Assembly: GCA_004380135.1 (NCBI GenBank)
Contig: QXCR01000110.1
Span: 36,199-100,198, forward strand
From: Stemphylium vesicarium
Taxonomy: Eukaryota > Ascomycota > Dothideomycetes > Pleosporales > Pleosporaceae
Direction: 5' to 3'
DNA: 64,000 bases
Shown: positions 46,816 through 58,183 of the stretch, one piece after another
Numbering within the stretch: position 1 is the stretch's first letter
Layout of the letters: each line of letters begins with the position of its first letter
Position numbers and translations under genes: made by a program
Notes under the pieces: model-generated
What the model was told of the DNA's origin: nothing
What the model saw: the letters and a program-made list of their open reading frames with translations, nothing else
The model's database searches: none

Positions 46816-47410
46816 ATTATCCAGATTGGGTGTTTACGGATTGGCACTTCCCTAGGGGAGTTGATTTTGCTACAAACGTCGCCTCGGACCTTGGGCTCAA
46901 TGGGATAATTCCGTAGGAGAACCTAGGTAGACTTGTTCATCGTGTTCATCGTGTTTTTCAAACATAAGAATTGCTTTACATTAACATCTGTGTGCCTTGT
47001 TAAGTTTGAGCCTGAGATTGAATGCTGTCGTCGTTGGATCATGTGTATACTCGATGCATGTTAACGTTCCATGAAAGTATGCCGCAGATATATAGACGCC
47101 ACCATCAGTGGCAGCAAGAGAGAAGGCTGTAAAGCGTGTGGCGGCAAGACGGGTAAGAGAACGTGGCTGCGTGGCTGAAGCATGTGAAGGACAGGCTGGA
47201 CCCTGACGCTACCGGTAGGGTGTCACGTCGGAAGTTCGGAACAGTACCAAACATTCCGACTTAGCAATCGTCAGCTCAGTTGCCTGGCCTCGCCGCCTTC
47301 TCGACGCTTCCCACGCCTTCTCACCTCGTCTCCGACAGTTCCGCCACGGGCAAGGCTTTCTAATCTTCATTCTAATCACAACTACATAACTTCATACCTG
47401 CGCTGCAACC
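46816..47410. other. Intergenic gap
   Basis: 595 bp with a TCGTGTTCATCGTGTT duplication near 46938-46953 and an ACCTAGGT at 46921. No gene was seen. It contains the promoter of the AN1 zinc finger gene. Confidence 0.6.
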
Positions 47411-48405
47411 ATGGCGTCCACGAACGATTCAAGCTACACCGAGATGAAGGGCGAAGTCGAGGCTATTGGGGCGCATTGCCAGATGGAGTACTGCCACGTA
47501 CTAGACTTCCTACCATTCCGCTGTGAGAGTTGTAAAGGGTAAGACATGCTCGAGACTCCCAAGACAAGCCCAACTAACAACACCCCAGGCAATTCTGCCT
47601 CGACCACCGCACCGAGCACGCGCACCAATGTCCCAAAGCAGGCGAATGGGCACGCCGCAAAGCGGGAAGCAACGCCCAACAGCGCGACGGCAGCGTACTC
47701 CCCAAACCAACCCTATACAATCATGAGCAGCAATGCTACGAGAGCTCCTGCAAGACGCTCATCAACACGCCGCGCATGCCCCCAAACGAATGCTCATCAT
47801 GCAACCACTCGTACTGCCTCAAGCACCGCATGCCCGAAGACCACGACTGCAAGAACATAGCGCGGCGGGGGGCCGCACCAATGGGCGCGCGGCAACAAAC
47901 CATGAGCGCACTCATGAAACTCAAACTATGGGCCGAGAACAAGAAGAAAGAGGATGAGAAACGCAGATCTGCGCCCAAGAAATCAGGCTTCCTGGGCCTA
48001 GGCAAGAGCTCTTCGAGCTCGGCGGCGACATCAGCGCAGGCTGAACTCAACGCGCTGAAGCGCACGGCGAAGGGCGAGGCCAGTGTGCCCCAGGGTAAAC
48101 GCATTTATCTGCATGTGGAGGCTTCGGCTGATACGACCAAAGCCAAGTTTCCAACCGGCAAGTTCTTCTACAACAAAGAGTGGACGGTTGGTCGTGTGCT
48201 GGATATGGCGGCGAAGTCACTGCAAGTCCAGAATGTGAATAATCGCGGTGGCGGCGAGGAGGAGAAGTTGCGCGTTTTTCATGTTGAGGGTGGACGGTTG
48301 CTCAAGTTTAGTGAGAAGATTGGTGAGCCTTGTAAGAGTGGGAATATGATTGTCTTGTTGCGTGGAGTGGGGTCGGGAGAGGCACCGGATCTGATTGATT
48401 TGTAG
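47411..48405 (+). CDS. CUZ1: AN1-type zinc finger protein, Cuz1/ZFAND1-like
   Basis: Predicted proteasome- and Cdc48-linked adaptor of the Cuz1/ZFAND1 family, which helps clear ubiquitinated proteins under arsenite stress. Exons are 47411-47538 and 47589-48405, giving 314 aa. The first AN1 finger spans the intron (about residues 23-57, with CESCKGQFCLDHR and CP). The second is about residues 90-130 (CYESSC, CSSCNHSYCLKHR, DHDC). A basic linker and a Ser-rich stretch lead to a C-terminal ubiquitin-like domain (KRIYLHVEASADT to MIVLLRGVG). The gene is intact and of usual length for the family. Confidence 0.88.
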
Positions 48406-49071
48406 GGGATGTGCAGAATGTTGTGCAAGAGCGCATTGCGTAGCGTGGCGTTTGAGGTTGGATTTCACGCCAGAGATACCCAGGGAGCTTACGATGTTAC
48501 GAGGAAATTAAGATGTCACATGTTTGAGCATGGTTTGAATTGTGCTTTTGGGAATCATTGCTTCCGTGGTGATACCATGTGGATCTACTAAATATCAGAT
48601 AACGCCGCTATCAACACATTCACCCCACAGCAGCATTGGTCTCTTCTTCAAACTATTGATTGACCTAACATTGAAAATGATCCCTGATTTACTGCAGCAA
48701 CGATCATGGCATCGAGCACTTCGAACGCCAGTGTCGTTTATCCTTCTCTATATCGCCGCGAAATTTACCCTGAACTCCGCTCCGCCTCTCTATAGCCTTA
48801 TAGACACATTACACTACAAGTGTAAACTAATACCGAACTCCTTGCTTTGCACGCTGGATAACACATTACGCGCCATGTATGTCCAAGGGACGGGTGGATA
48901 TTCATCGACTCGTCGGCGTCGCGTCGGCTCTGTTCGCGACGCGGGTATCTCGACGGCGGTGTGGGTGAGGGCTTATATAGGTGTCAGGTGACAGTTGTTT
49001 GTGATGCGTTTGGATGCTGTTGCGAGTGTTGTTCCAGGTAATGGATGCGTGGCAGTGGAGCGACCGTTCGC
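48406..49071. other. Convergent intergenic gap
   Basis: 666 bp between the tails of two convergent genes. Open frames here have no motif. Nothing else was seen. Confidence 0.6.
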
Positions 49072-49615
49072 TCAATCGTCGTCCTCGGATTGAAAGTTGC
49101 GGCATTTCAGCCCATGGATCTTTGTGCCCCATCCGATGCTGCCGAGGTTGTTCGCGCCGTCGGCAATGCTGAGATACTGGTCCAAGTCCATGTCACCCTT
49201 GCAGTCGTAGTTGCTGTTTCGCGCACGTTAGCCACGGCGTCATCTCCAACCAGCCACCCGCAACAGCGTGACTCACTCGTAAAATCTACAATTCCAGTAG
49301 TCGTCTCGTCGCAATACACTCGCGACATCATGGCCGCCTACCAGGATACTCTGAACGCGCCCATCGATGCTTATTCCCGGTTAGCACAAATCCCGTCTAT
49401 CAAAAGCGCCACAGCGGCATCTACACGTACAGGTTATTGTCTAGCGACAGACATTGGTTGTTGTACGCGTCGACGCTGACTTCGCTCAGAAATGATGGCG
49501 CGGCAAATAACTGTACTTTGATCTTGCCCGAGGTGATGGTGTCACCGGCAGTCACAAAGCCCGCCCACGCCAGAAGCAGCATCGAGAAGGGAACGAGGCG
49601 GTTGGAGGGCATCAT
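49072..49615 (-). CDS. Small secreted four-cysteine protein, 3 exons
   Basis: Not recognised as a known family. Exons are 49615-49431, 49369-49277 and 49213-49072, giving 139 aa. The first intron ends shortly after a GCTAACC branch-like site, and both introns are GT..AG in phase. The N-terminus has a clear signal peptide (LVPFSMLLLAWAGFVTAG). The mature protein has four cysteines (NNQC, WNC, YDC, LKC), enough for two disulfides, and an acidic C-terminal tail. Size, secretion and paired cysteines resemble fungal effector candidates or small cyanovirin-type lectins. The WNCRFYDNYDCKGD stretch and the SLDNNL segment would suit a lectin-like fold, but this is speculative. The splice model is my own and needs transcript support. 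Confidence 0.65.
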
Positions 49616-50508
49616 ATCGGCGGCATCCAGGACCAAGTGAACAACAACAAAAAAGGCGTCACGTTTCGTTTTCTCAGCACAAAAAAAGAGGGTCCGCGGG
49701 TTGATAGAGGTCGCGATGTACGGGTTTGGGGGCGGGTTTGTTGGCGAGGGTCAGGTAGGGGTCGGTCGGGCGTTTGGCGTGCATCAGCAGGAGAGAACTG
49801 GAGTTGAATGACGGCGGGCGTGGGTGGGTCGTGGCTGCCCGCTTATGCCTTCCAGGCTTTTGGTTGGCTGGTACGTGCACTGCCTCGCCCACCCCTTCAA
49901 TGTTGGTCACGCTCGGGCGTCATTGCGGATGGCACGTGTTACGACATCAATGTTGTATTCAACTTGCACAACGGGGAAGCCATCATTTGCTTTGTTGCCT
50001 GCATTTCCCGCTCTTTAGAATTCGCAGAAAAGAAATCAGGGACGAAATCTTAAGCATGCTTGTGGCGCATAGCAGCCGTTTGTGGGAACCAGCCATGGCG
50101 ACGGTGTGATGACGCCGGTCCCAGGACCGAGGGTTGACAAACTGCTAATATCGGCCGACATGCCTTGGTTGTGGCGCATACGACAACATTAACTTTCTAC
50201 TACACTTCTGCAATAAAGCTTGTATCACACAGTCCGCTGTGGCTCGCAAGCAGCACGCTATCTAGGGTTCGGCACACCAGAACAGCGTTATTCCCGGTAG
50301 TCGCTATCGAGTATTCCGGGATGGTTATCCCTCATTCACAACTGTACATCATGCCTTGGCTTTGCTTTCCGAGGTCGCTACTTGTTTCACATGTGCCTGG
50401 AAAAGGGATACACTCGAGAAACGCCATACACCAACATTGGCTCTATTTTTGGGTTTCATTACTCTGCCTATTTCGCGAGCAAAGCGACATGTTTCTGATA
50501 ATATCATC
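49616..50508. other. Intergenic gap
   Basis: 893 bp between the start of the small secreted protein gene and the end of the rhodopsin-like gene. No supportable gene was seen. Confidence 0.55.
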
Positions 50509-51824
50509 TTACACCACATCTCTAGTAACCGTCCAATCCGTCCTCACCGTCACATTGTCTTTTCCATCTTGTGTTCTAGTCTCGTCTGTAGTACCAGTTG
50601 GCGTCGGACTTCCCTTTCGGTCCAGAAAAGTAAGTTCCATCTCATCCTCTGCCCTGCCAGCCTGAACGTTGGAGGTGTATGTGTCGCCTCCAGACAGCTC
50701 CAATCTGTTCGATCCTGCTTGTACGTATCCGGTATTGCTGCGGCTTGTTGTAGCGGGCGATTGAGATTTGACGATGAGTGATTTGAGAAAGGGAAGCGAG
50801 ACTACGATGACGGCTGTGCACATCTCCGCTGTACACCATAGATCTGTAAGAGGGTTAGTGGGCGTCACTTCTTATGAAGCAGCGCGAGCGACACTTACTT
50901 CCGTCGGCGTCAGCGACGTCGTAATCCATATTGTATACGATGAAACGGGCGAGACTAATGGCCATGGTGATAACGCCTAGCGAGAAGACCCCGACCAATC
51001 CAATCTTCTGTCTCTTCCGAAGTTTGAGACAATTCACGATGAAGAACGGAAGTCCGAAAACTACAAGCATTCTTGATTAGCCTGATTCGGCAGCTTGCTT
51101 TGACGGGTACGTACGTATAAGATCAGTCCCGAAGTTCAGGACCCAATTCACCACCAGGTTTGCGTATGTGTTCCATGTTGAACTTAGCTGATTCTCGATA
51201 GACCTTTGGGAAAACATCTATTAGTATCGCGCTTCACGAGTATAAATAAATGCTGTGTCGTACCAATTGTCCGAGATTTTGGGAGCGATCAACGTGTCCG
51301 TCAATAAACTTGCGACGAAGCAACATGCCACGACGACAGCAGTGACGTATACTGCTATTCGAAGACGTCGGAAGCCCAGTGGGATCAGCCACCAGTAAAA
51401 GGCCACGAGAGAAGCTTTGGGGAAGTATAGCCCGGTGTCGAAGAAGTAGACGGATATAAAAACGGTCTAGAGCCAAGTCCGGTCAGCATTTGATCCCTTC
51501 TCAATGCATCGCCACTTCACTCTATGAACTCACCTTCAGATATGCGACCGAGTCGCTCCGTGTCTCTTCATCCAGTGGATGATCGATGAGGATGTAGAGT
51601 GCAATGGTTGAACAGATGAACCACCCTAGCGCGCAGAGCCATCCACCCCATATGAGGTAGTCGGCAAGTGACAGTTTACGACGCTCTACAATTGCACGGA
51701 GATAGCATCGTAGGAATGTGACAGCGAATGCCAACGTAAGCAGGAGTGCTTGGATGACCTTTGCAAAGTGAGTGAACGCTCTTCAAATTCGAGGTCAGCT
51801 TACAATGGACGTGATGATCTCCAT
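50509..51824 (-). CDS. Rhodopsin-like seven-helix integral membrane protein (fungal family)
   Basis: Member of the large fungal family of rhodopsin-domain / PTH11-related membrane proteins, sometimes receptors; the function of this one is unknown. Exons are 51824-51804 (21 bp), 51758-51534, 51466-51264, 51203-51115, 51060-50899 and 50843-50509, giving 344 aa. Seven hydrophobic segments are visible, including VIQALLLTLAFAVTFL, LIWGGWLCALGWFICSTIAL, VYVTAVVVACCFVASLL, FGLPFFIVNCL and VGVFSLGVITMAISLA. Typical of the family are the W-Y/F-rich second helix and the polar C-terminal tail rich in Thr, Gly and Asp. No retinal-type lysine or CFEM domain is seen. The start codon lies in a 21-bp exon and is the least certain part. 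Confidence 0.82.
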
Positions 51825-53685
51825 CAAGACGGTAGGTTATACGTGCTGCAGCGGGGGGGAGGATCATCGCACTCTGCTTGGTCCAGAGTGGGGGAGGGGA
51901 AACGAAATACGAACGCTTGTACTCGTTTGAGGTCCTCGCACCTGCATATAGTGTCTCGAGCGGCATTTCAAAGCTAGGTTGTCAGAGGAAGGCAAGGCGA
52001 TGCCACGAGTCCCTGGGTCTACTAGGCCTAGGCATGCCCTGTCTCGCATCGGTGCCATGATCCGCACAGTCCCATGCGGCTGGTAGCGTCAACCCCTGCG
52101 GGTTAGTGGCTGATCATCCGACTCCGCGGTAGACTGCTTGTCCTTGGACAGATAGTAGCGATCAAGCAAGCAATCGAGCAGGCGGCGCCGTTTTGTATCC
52201 TCAGCCTCGTTGCGAAGTGAATGGCGCAGGTTGGATTGTCGCTGGGTTATTTCGTGTAAAGGGTGCTTCGTCTCTGCAGGATGCTAGAAGAATCCCAAAA
52301 TCTTCTTCGACTACTCATGATAGCCATTCAGACGCGTTTGCGGCTCTGACACGTTCGCCCCGAGCAAACGATCGAGGGAGCCCCACCGAGGGCTTTTTCA
52401 GCAGCATCGAGCGTGGCGTTGGCTATCAATTGTCGGAATTCTCGTCGGGAAGATGTAGCACTAGAAAAATCTAGGTGTGGAACGATTTTCGAGACTCCAA
52501 ACTTTAAATATTTTACTTAGCTTCGTGTGTCAAGAATGCTACGGATAATGACGATTCGTACGCTAGTAGCCAAGTACACGCTGCTCTAACGCCAGCCTCA
52601 ACGCGGCACGGCAAGTGAAAGAAGCGCATGTAGAGAGATTTGTGGCTTTTCTGTAGTCTATCGGTCTGGTTTGAATGGACTGGTCAGTGATTGCGAACGG
52701 GAGATGTTGAATGCTTGACTCGCAGGGTGGCCTATCGGGCCTTGGCAGACATGCGGCGCTCGATCCCATCCAATCGTCTCCTTGGCATACCGTGTGCGAA
52801 GCCGGCCCTTTCCCCTTGTTCCAACCATCAGAAAACATTGCGCGTCCAACCATGTCGGCATAAGTTGGGCGAACCTGGCATTGACGTGAGATAGAAAGCC
52901 TAGTAAAACAAGCCATGTTTTTCTGCCTTGTTTCGTGTTCATGACCCAACATTGCAAATGCACGCGTCCACTGACTCAAGCGTTCGAGCGACATCCTCCT
53001 CGGAGTATGCTAGACTTGCAGCCTCTATGTAAGGGATTACTCCCAAGACACGGGCCACATTGGAGACAGGCACAGCTGACTCGGCTGATGATTATCGGGA
53101 TATGTGCGGGAAGGCTAGAGATGTACGACGAGTTTGAAGGGTATCGTAACATCGTCCAGTCGGCGATAACCGACCGTGATCCTCTCCGCGGCTGAACCAT
53201 TTCTGCAACGCCAAGGCACGTACATCTCGATAGTTCGAAAGATCGAAAGAGGGCCCAGCCTCGACTGTCCTGTTGCGATAGAGCCAGAATCTGAGAAGTC
53301 CCAAGGCATGGACTGTTGATTAATGCAATCGTTGTGTGTTCTCAGAGCGAAACCGTATCTTCAAGACAGATTACTGTTGATCAAAAGGGGTCGCCGAGCT
53401 TGAGCTACCATGTGTTACCCGGGTCAATTATCAACGCCGCCACATTAGAAAGGCACTTCGGACTCATTATTCCACCGGGTCAGAAGCGACAGCGGAGTCA
53501 AGGGGGTAGTCACAGGGACTTCGGACTCCCCGGATCTGCTAGAAACACAATGGCTTTCGGTCTGACGTAGCCAGTGATCCTGGATTACGTTGGCTTGCGG
53601 TCACCGTGTAGACTCTCTTTGCTGAAGTCTCGCATAGCCAATTCAGATCCTTAGTAATCACTGCTTTTAAAAGAGAGAGATATGT
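51825..53685. other. Gene-free region
   Basis: 1.86 kb with only short frames (longest 143 codons at 52563-52994, -). No motif, splice-linked exon set or RNA gene was recognised. Confidence 0.55.
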
Positions 53686-54850
53686 TTAGGAAGTTGAATG
53701 TTGTTGTGCAGTGGTTGTAGTGTGCTCCTCGGTCTTGTCATCGGCGGCAGAATTCATCTTGGGCTTTCTTCCCCATTTGCCCTTGAACTTGCCGCCTTGC
53801 TGATTGATCCTTTCCTTCTTTGTCTCCGCAACCCATTCACCGCGGAACCGTTGTCTTGGCTTTGGCTCTTGCTCATCGTTCTTCCGCTTCCTTCCTTCCC
53901 TCCCGTTGACGTGCCCTTGAACAGCGGGATTCGCAGCGACCCACCTTTCGAGTTGCGGCCTAACTTTGGGTCCCCAGATATGCTCTCCAGCGTCTATTTG
54001 TGCGTATGTGAGCGTAGATACTAATTCTGGTAACTGAGGTGGATCTTCCACAGTGAAGTCCGCCTGCCGCGTCCGCAACAGGGATGCCATGTGCGAGTAC
54101 GTGTCGCATGCGATGCCGAGATCATGCGCAAAGCTACGAACGTAGAAGCCCGAGCACACGGTCAGTCTTATCTTTGCTGCGGGCGCTGATGCCGGCTTAT
54201 CCTCCGCAGGCCAAGCAAACTCATGATGTCCCGGGTCGTACCATTCCAGCAATGTGCATTCATCGACTTGCATTTCACGACTTTCCAATTCCCGCGGTAG
54301 AGCCTTGCCTTGTCGCACGTACTCGCAAGCCTTCAACCCATTGATCTTCAAGGCGGAGTAGACGGGCGGTACTTGGTGTATCGTCCCCCTGAAGGCTCCA
54401 AGCTTTTCTTCGACCAGCTCTTTCGTGACGTGCGTGGATTCAGCCTTATCGGTTATTACGCCAGTACAGTCGTAACTATCTGTGCTCGCGCCGAACAACA
54501 CAACGGTTTCATAGGTCTTGTTGCAGGCTAGATATTGGGAGAGCTGCTTCGTGCCACGCCCAATTCCTACGATCAGAACGCCGGAGGCCAAAGGGTCCAG
54601 TGTCCCGCCATGCCCGAGGCGAAAGACTTGGTCGGAAGATTTGCTGGTTCGCTTTGGCTGCGTTTTGAGTAGTGGCTCAAATGTGGCTGATGGCGCGAAG
54701 GCCGCTTGGAGTTTGAGTAAGACATGTGCGGACGAGACGTGCGCTGGTTTGGCGACAGCTGCGTGGTGGTTAGTTGTGCTGGGATGGAACTGGACGGGCA
54801 AACGTACCGAAAATGCCCTCCAGGACCTTCTCAGCTTGGTCGTCTTCCAT
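53686..54850 (-). CDS. PUS4: tRNA pseudouridine-55 synthase (TruB/Pus4)
   Basis: Makes pseudouridine 55 in the T-loop of tRNAs, in the nucleus and mitochondria by analogy with yeast Pus4. Exons are 54850-54808 and 54758-53686 with a 49-bp intron, giving 371 aa, close to the yeast length of about 403. The catalytic motif GHGGTLDPLASGVL has Asp69 as nucleophile. It is followed by YETVVLFGASTDSYD, PPVYSALKINGLKACEYVRQ and CSGFYVRSFAHDLG, all TruB signatures. The C-terminal 70 residues are Lys/Arg-rich and may aid RNA or nuclear targeting. It is divergent from the C2H2 gene. Confidence 0.93.
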
Positions 54851-55218
54851 TGTATACGGCAAGTCACGTTACGTCGCGTTGCTGGGCGATGGACCTAGGT
54901 GGGAGCTGCGGCGCCACAGGGAAGGAACTGGCCCCGAGTTCTGGAACGCGGGGCTAGTGCGCAAACTCTAGGAATGTACCCCACCACGCCCTACGCCTTG
55001 CGAGATGCAGCATGGGGGATGTGCAAACGTCGCAGCGACTGCAGGTAAGACACGGCTTTGAGCATCTCGCCTATTACTGCGATCTAAACTCCATTATAAC
55101 CTTTACCGTAGTAGCCGCGCCGACTTCGGCTGACGCCATCGTCTCGGGCAGGCCCTCTTTCTCGCCATCGCCGAAGCCATCTCTTCATCACGACGCGACG
55201 CAAATATTAGAGACAACC
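54851..55218. promoter_or_regulatory. Bidirectional promoter region between PUS4 and the C2H2 gene
   Basis: 368 bp separate the two starts, or 161 bp if the alternative in-frame ATG at 55012 is used for the C2H2 gene. The right half is C/G-rich. It includes ACCTAGGT at 54893-54900. Confidence 0.45.
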
Positions 55219-56856
55219 ATGGACCAGAACCAACTGAATGATTGGCAGCTAGCACCGTGGAACGAAGAAGCAATCGACCCATCATGGTTTTCCGACTTCC
55301 TGGCTGCCGATGTCACGCAGAACCCAACTAATGCTGCTCCTGCCGCATTTGGCACCAATGACTTGGCGAACGACGTGAATCTCCATGAATTCCCGTTTGG
55401 AAGCAGGTCAGGACCAACGAGCACCGTTCATTCCCCGAGCTATCCAGCAAATGCCTTCTTTGGTCAGCCCTCGGGAGGCTGTGAACGACCACCAGCACAA
55501 CGACAGCACACGCTGCCTCGTCGGCGGAGCAAGTACAACATGCGCAGGTCCATGGGAACATCGAGCCCAATTGTCATACCCAGCGGCAGCCCCCGGCACG
55601 ACAACGACCAGGAGCAACCGCTCGCGATGCAGCGATGGCGGAACTCGCCGCCTGAAGACGAAGCAGCGTCATTATCCGCCATATATAACGCTCTCGAAGA
55701 CCGACCTGTAGGCATATCCCCGCGTCTCAGTCGGCCTTCCAGCCGTGAAGCCTTCCGAAAATACCGTGGTCCTTCGTCCACGACCAGTCTGGACAGTGCC
55801 GCCAGCGAGTCCTCTTTGCGATCGGTAAACTCGAGCCATTCGGCCACCTCCCAAACTAAACGTCGCAGTCAGATTAGTAGAACACGAACAAAGGCGAAGA
55901 CAAAGAACAGGAACATGAACGACCCAGAGCGCATCTTCAAGTGCACCTTCTGTTGCGACACCTTCAAGACCAAGTACGACTGGACGCGACACGAAAAGTC
56001 TCTGCATCTGAACATGGAAGAATGGGTATGCACACCCCATGGTGCTTCCGTCGTACTGCCTTTAACTGGCAGAGTACACTGCGCATATTGCAGCTCGTTG
56101 GACCCTAGTCCTAGCCATTTGCAGCAGCACAATCATCTAGCATGCGACAATGGCAGTTCCACTCCTCGCGTATTCCATCGCAAAGATCACCTCGTCCAGC
56201 ATCTGCGTCTCGTACATGGTCTGGAGACGTTGCCTCTGGTCGACGACTGGAAGGTAGAATCCGCCCCCATCACTTCTCGCTGCGGCATGTGCGACGCGTC
56301 GCTTAGTAGCTGGGATGAGCGGGCCGACCACTTAGCCGCCCATTTCCGCGAAGGCAAGACCATGGAAGATTGGAAGGGAGATCACAATTTTGAGCCTACT
56401 GTAGCTGCTCGTGTCATCAACGGATACCCACCGTACCTCCTTGCCGATCAATCGAAAACGGTCGTGCCCTTCTCAGCGACAAACCCCGGATCGATCGAGC
56501 ATACCAAACAGTTGATTTCGCGCGTTCAGCTCGAAGAAGCAGCCCGGACATCTGCGACTGCGAATGCGCTGGCTCAAGACCAACAAGCATACGAGGAATC
56601 CTTGGCAGCACTTCGTACTATGTCGACTCAGCATGACTACGACTTTGCCGCAGTCCTAACCCGTCACCTCAGTCGCTTCGCCAGACGGCAGATGCTTTCG
56701 GGTGTCATCCCTACAGACGAGATGTTCCAACGCGAGTCGCGAAGACTGCTATATCAGGATGGAGACGACGAGTGGAACCAGACCATTGCCGACAATCCCA
56801 GCTGGCTGCAAGAGTTCCGTCGGCGGAGTAGTCTTGAGCAAAAACCGAGTACATGA
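55219..56856 (+). CDS. C2H2 zinc finger protein, probable transcription factor
   Basis: Predicted nuclear regulator; no orthologue recognised. It is a single exon of 545 aa from the ATG at 55219, chosen for its strong ACCATGG context; an in-frame ATG at 55012 would add 69 residues. The N-terminal 230 residues are Ser/Pro/Arg-rich. A canonical finger lies near residue 240 (FKCTFCCDTFKTKYDWTRHE followed by SLH). After it come a CAYC finger-like segment, a FHRKDHLVQHLRLVH half-finger and a CGMC segment with HLAAH near residue 360, giving the multi-finger arrangement common in fungal C2H2 proteins. The C-terminus is helical, with ALRTMSTQHDYDFAAVLTRH. It is head to head with PUS4. Confidence 0.82.
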   Translation: MDQNQLNDWQLAPWNEEAIDPSWFSDFLAADVTQNPTNAAPAAFGTNDLANDVNLHEFPFGSRSGPTSTVHSPSYPANAFFGQPSGGCERPPAQRQHTLPRRRSKYNMRRSMGTSSPIVIPSGSPRHDNDQEQPLAMQRWRNSPPEDEAASLSAIYNALEDRPVGISPRLSRPSSREAFRKYRGPSSTTSLDSAASESSLRSVNSSHSATSQTKRRSQISRTRTKAKTKNRNMNDPERIFKCTFCCDTFKTKYDWTRHEKSLHLNMEEWVCTPHGASVVLPLTGRVHCAYCSSLDPSPSHLQQHNHLACDNGSSTPRVFHRKDHLVQHLRLVHGLETLPLVDDWKVESAPITSRCGMCDASLSSWDERADHLAAHFREGKTMEDWKGDHNFEPTVAARVINGYPPYLLADQSKTVVPFSATNPGSIEHTKQLISRVQLEEAARTSATANALAQDQQAYEESLAALRTMSTQHDYDFAAVLTRHLSRFARRQMLSGVIPTDEMFQRESRRLLYQDGDDEWNQTIADNPSWLQEFRRRSSLEQKPST

Positions 56857-57182
56857 TGAATTGGACACCATTCAACGCATAGCACTGCCACTAGCGGCGG
56901 AATGAGGTGGAGTTGTTACACGGAATGCGGGCGGAGCTTTTCCAATGCGATCAGAGCTGGACGCGCCGGGGCGAAGGGCTAGACGTGTCTTTGTGGGTTG
57001 AGCGACGGGCTTGGTAAAAGCACGACCCGCCACGACACCACGATGCACAGGTCGCATACACGAATAGGCCAAATGATATGGGGTGCGAAGATTACTGCAC
57101 TTTGCGAGAGTATCTGCTAATTCCGAGTAGCATATTCTAGGTAGGATAGTCTATGATAAGTTCTGCTTGCAGTCCTCTCTCT
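56857..57182. other. Convergent intergenic gap
   Basis: 326 bp between tail-to-tail genes. Nothing was recognised. Confidence 0.6.
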
Positions 57183-57667
57183 TTAGTTGTACTCGCATCG
57201 TCCAGGCCATCCCGATGGATCTGTGCCCGATGTCGTGCCGCAAAAGTAAAAGGTGCCATTCGATGCCAAGGCATAGTACATCGAACCCACCGGGCCGTTT
57301 GGTCCTGGAACGTTGGTCTGTAGATGTCAAAGTCAGCATGGAGATTCCCGGTGAAAGATACGCATCCCTTGTGGGAGAAACTTACCGTCCAGAAGGGAAT
57401 ACCGCGGTATCCTGTCATAGAGCAAAACTCCGAAGCAATATTGCTTGCGCTCGCTTCATAAGGCTTTCCGGATCTGTCGCCGTTGCGAGCTGCCGCTACG
57501 ATGTCGGCTTTCTGGAGCGTGGCACCGCCATTGTCTGAACAGGTCATGCTTTTGGGGAAATTGCATTCCGGATCGCACGCTCCGTCTCGGATTTGGAGAT
57601 CCGGGAGGGCGGTCGCAGAGACAGCGACAGCGCCGAGGGCGAGAGCGACAATGGAGCTGGCGTGCAT
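57183..57667 (-). CDS. Small secreted six-cysteine protein
   Basis: Family not identified with confidence. Exons are 57667-57386 and 57317-57183 with a 68-bp intron, giving 138 aa. The signal peptide is clear (SSIVALALGAVAVSATA), followed by LPDLQIR, which looks like a short pro-segment. The mature part has six cysteines (ACDPEC, MTC, EFC, YFC, GRC), consistent with three disulfides. The general plan (CSDNGG near the N-terminus, IPFW in the middle, NGTFYFCG near the end) is reminiscent of small secreted guanyl-specific RNase-like folds. Catalytic residues of RNase T1 are not evident, so I do not assign activity. A TATA box lies about 103 bp upstream. Confidence 0.78.
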
Positions 57668-58183
57668 GGTGAAATTTAGGAGTTGATTCGAGCGGTGATT
57701 TAGTCTGGCAGCTGTTGGTGGAGTAGCAGGTGTATTCGTGCCCACTAATATGGGTCAGAACATCCACTCTTTATAGCGGTAGCTCTTGCTAATACCGGAG
57801 TGACCTCAGGAGGTGCCGAGACGAGTGCGCTGGAATACTAAGCGCTTGGTACTATCCGTGAGCCGAAGATATGCCCGCGGTAATATACCTGACACGTGCA
57901 TACTAGGAGCATACTATAGTAGAGCTCTTAGCGGGTATGAGGTTCCGAGGTCGTACCGAGACGACTGCACCAGACTTCTAGAATGCTGTGATGACAATTA
58001 TCTCCGTCCTGGAGTGTATGGGGAGGTAGCAAGAGTGCGGAGATGAGATAAGAGAAAAAGTCTAGAATTAACTATCACCCTAGGTAGGATGTAGCTATAC
58101 TACAAAGAAGCGAAAGGCCTGACGGCGACAGTATCGGACCGGTTGTGTGAAACAACTACATCAGAACAAGCGAGCAAGACAGC
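57668..58183. other. Intergenic gap with promoter of the small secreted protein
   Basis: 516 bp. It contains the TATA box of the adjacent minus-strand gene and a stretch where GAGGTACCGAG-like words recur (about 57813-57970). No gene was seen. Confidence 0.55.
57770..57775 (-). promoter_or_regulatory. TATA box of the small secreted protein gene
   Basis: TATAAA on the minus strand inside CTATAAAGAG, about 103 bp before the ATG at 57667. Confidence 0.5.

Noticed and set aside
48542..48991. 149-codon open frame on the plus strand
   Set aside because: It lies in the 3' region of the AN1 zinc finger gene, has no motif, and a start is only available inside.
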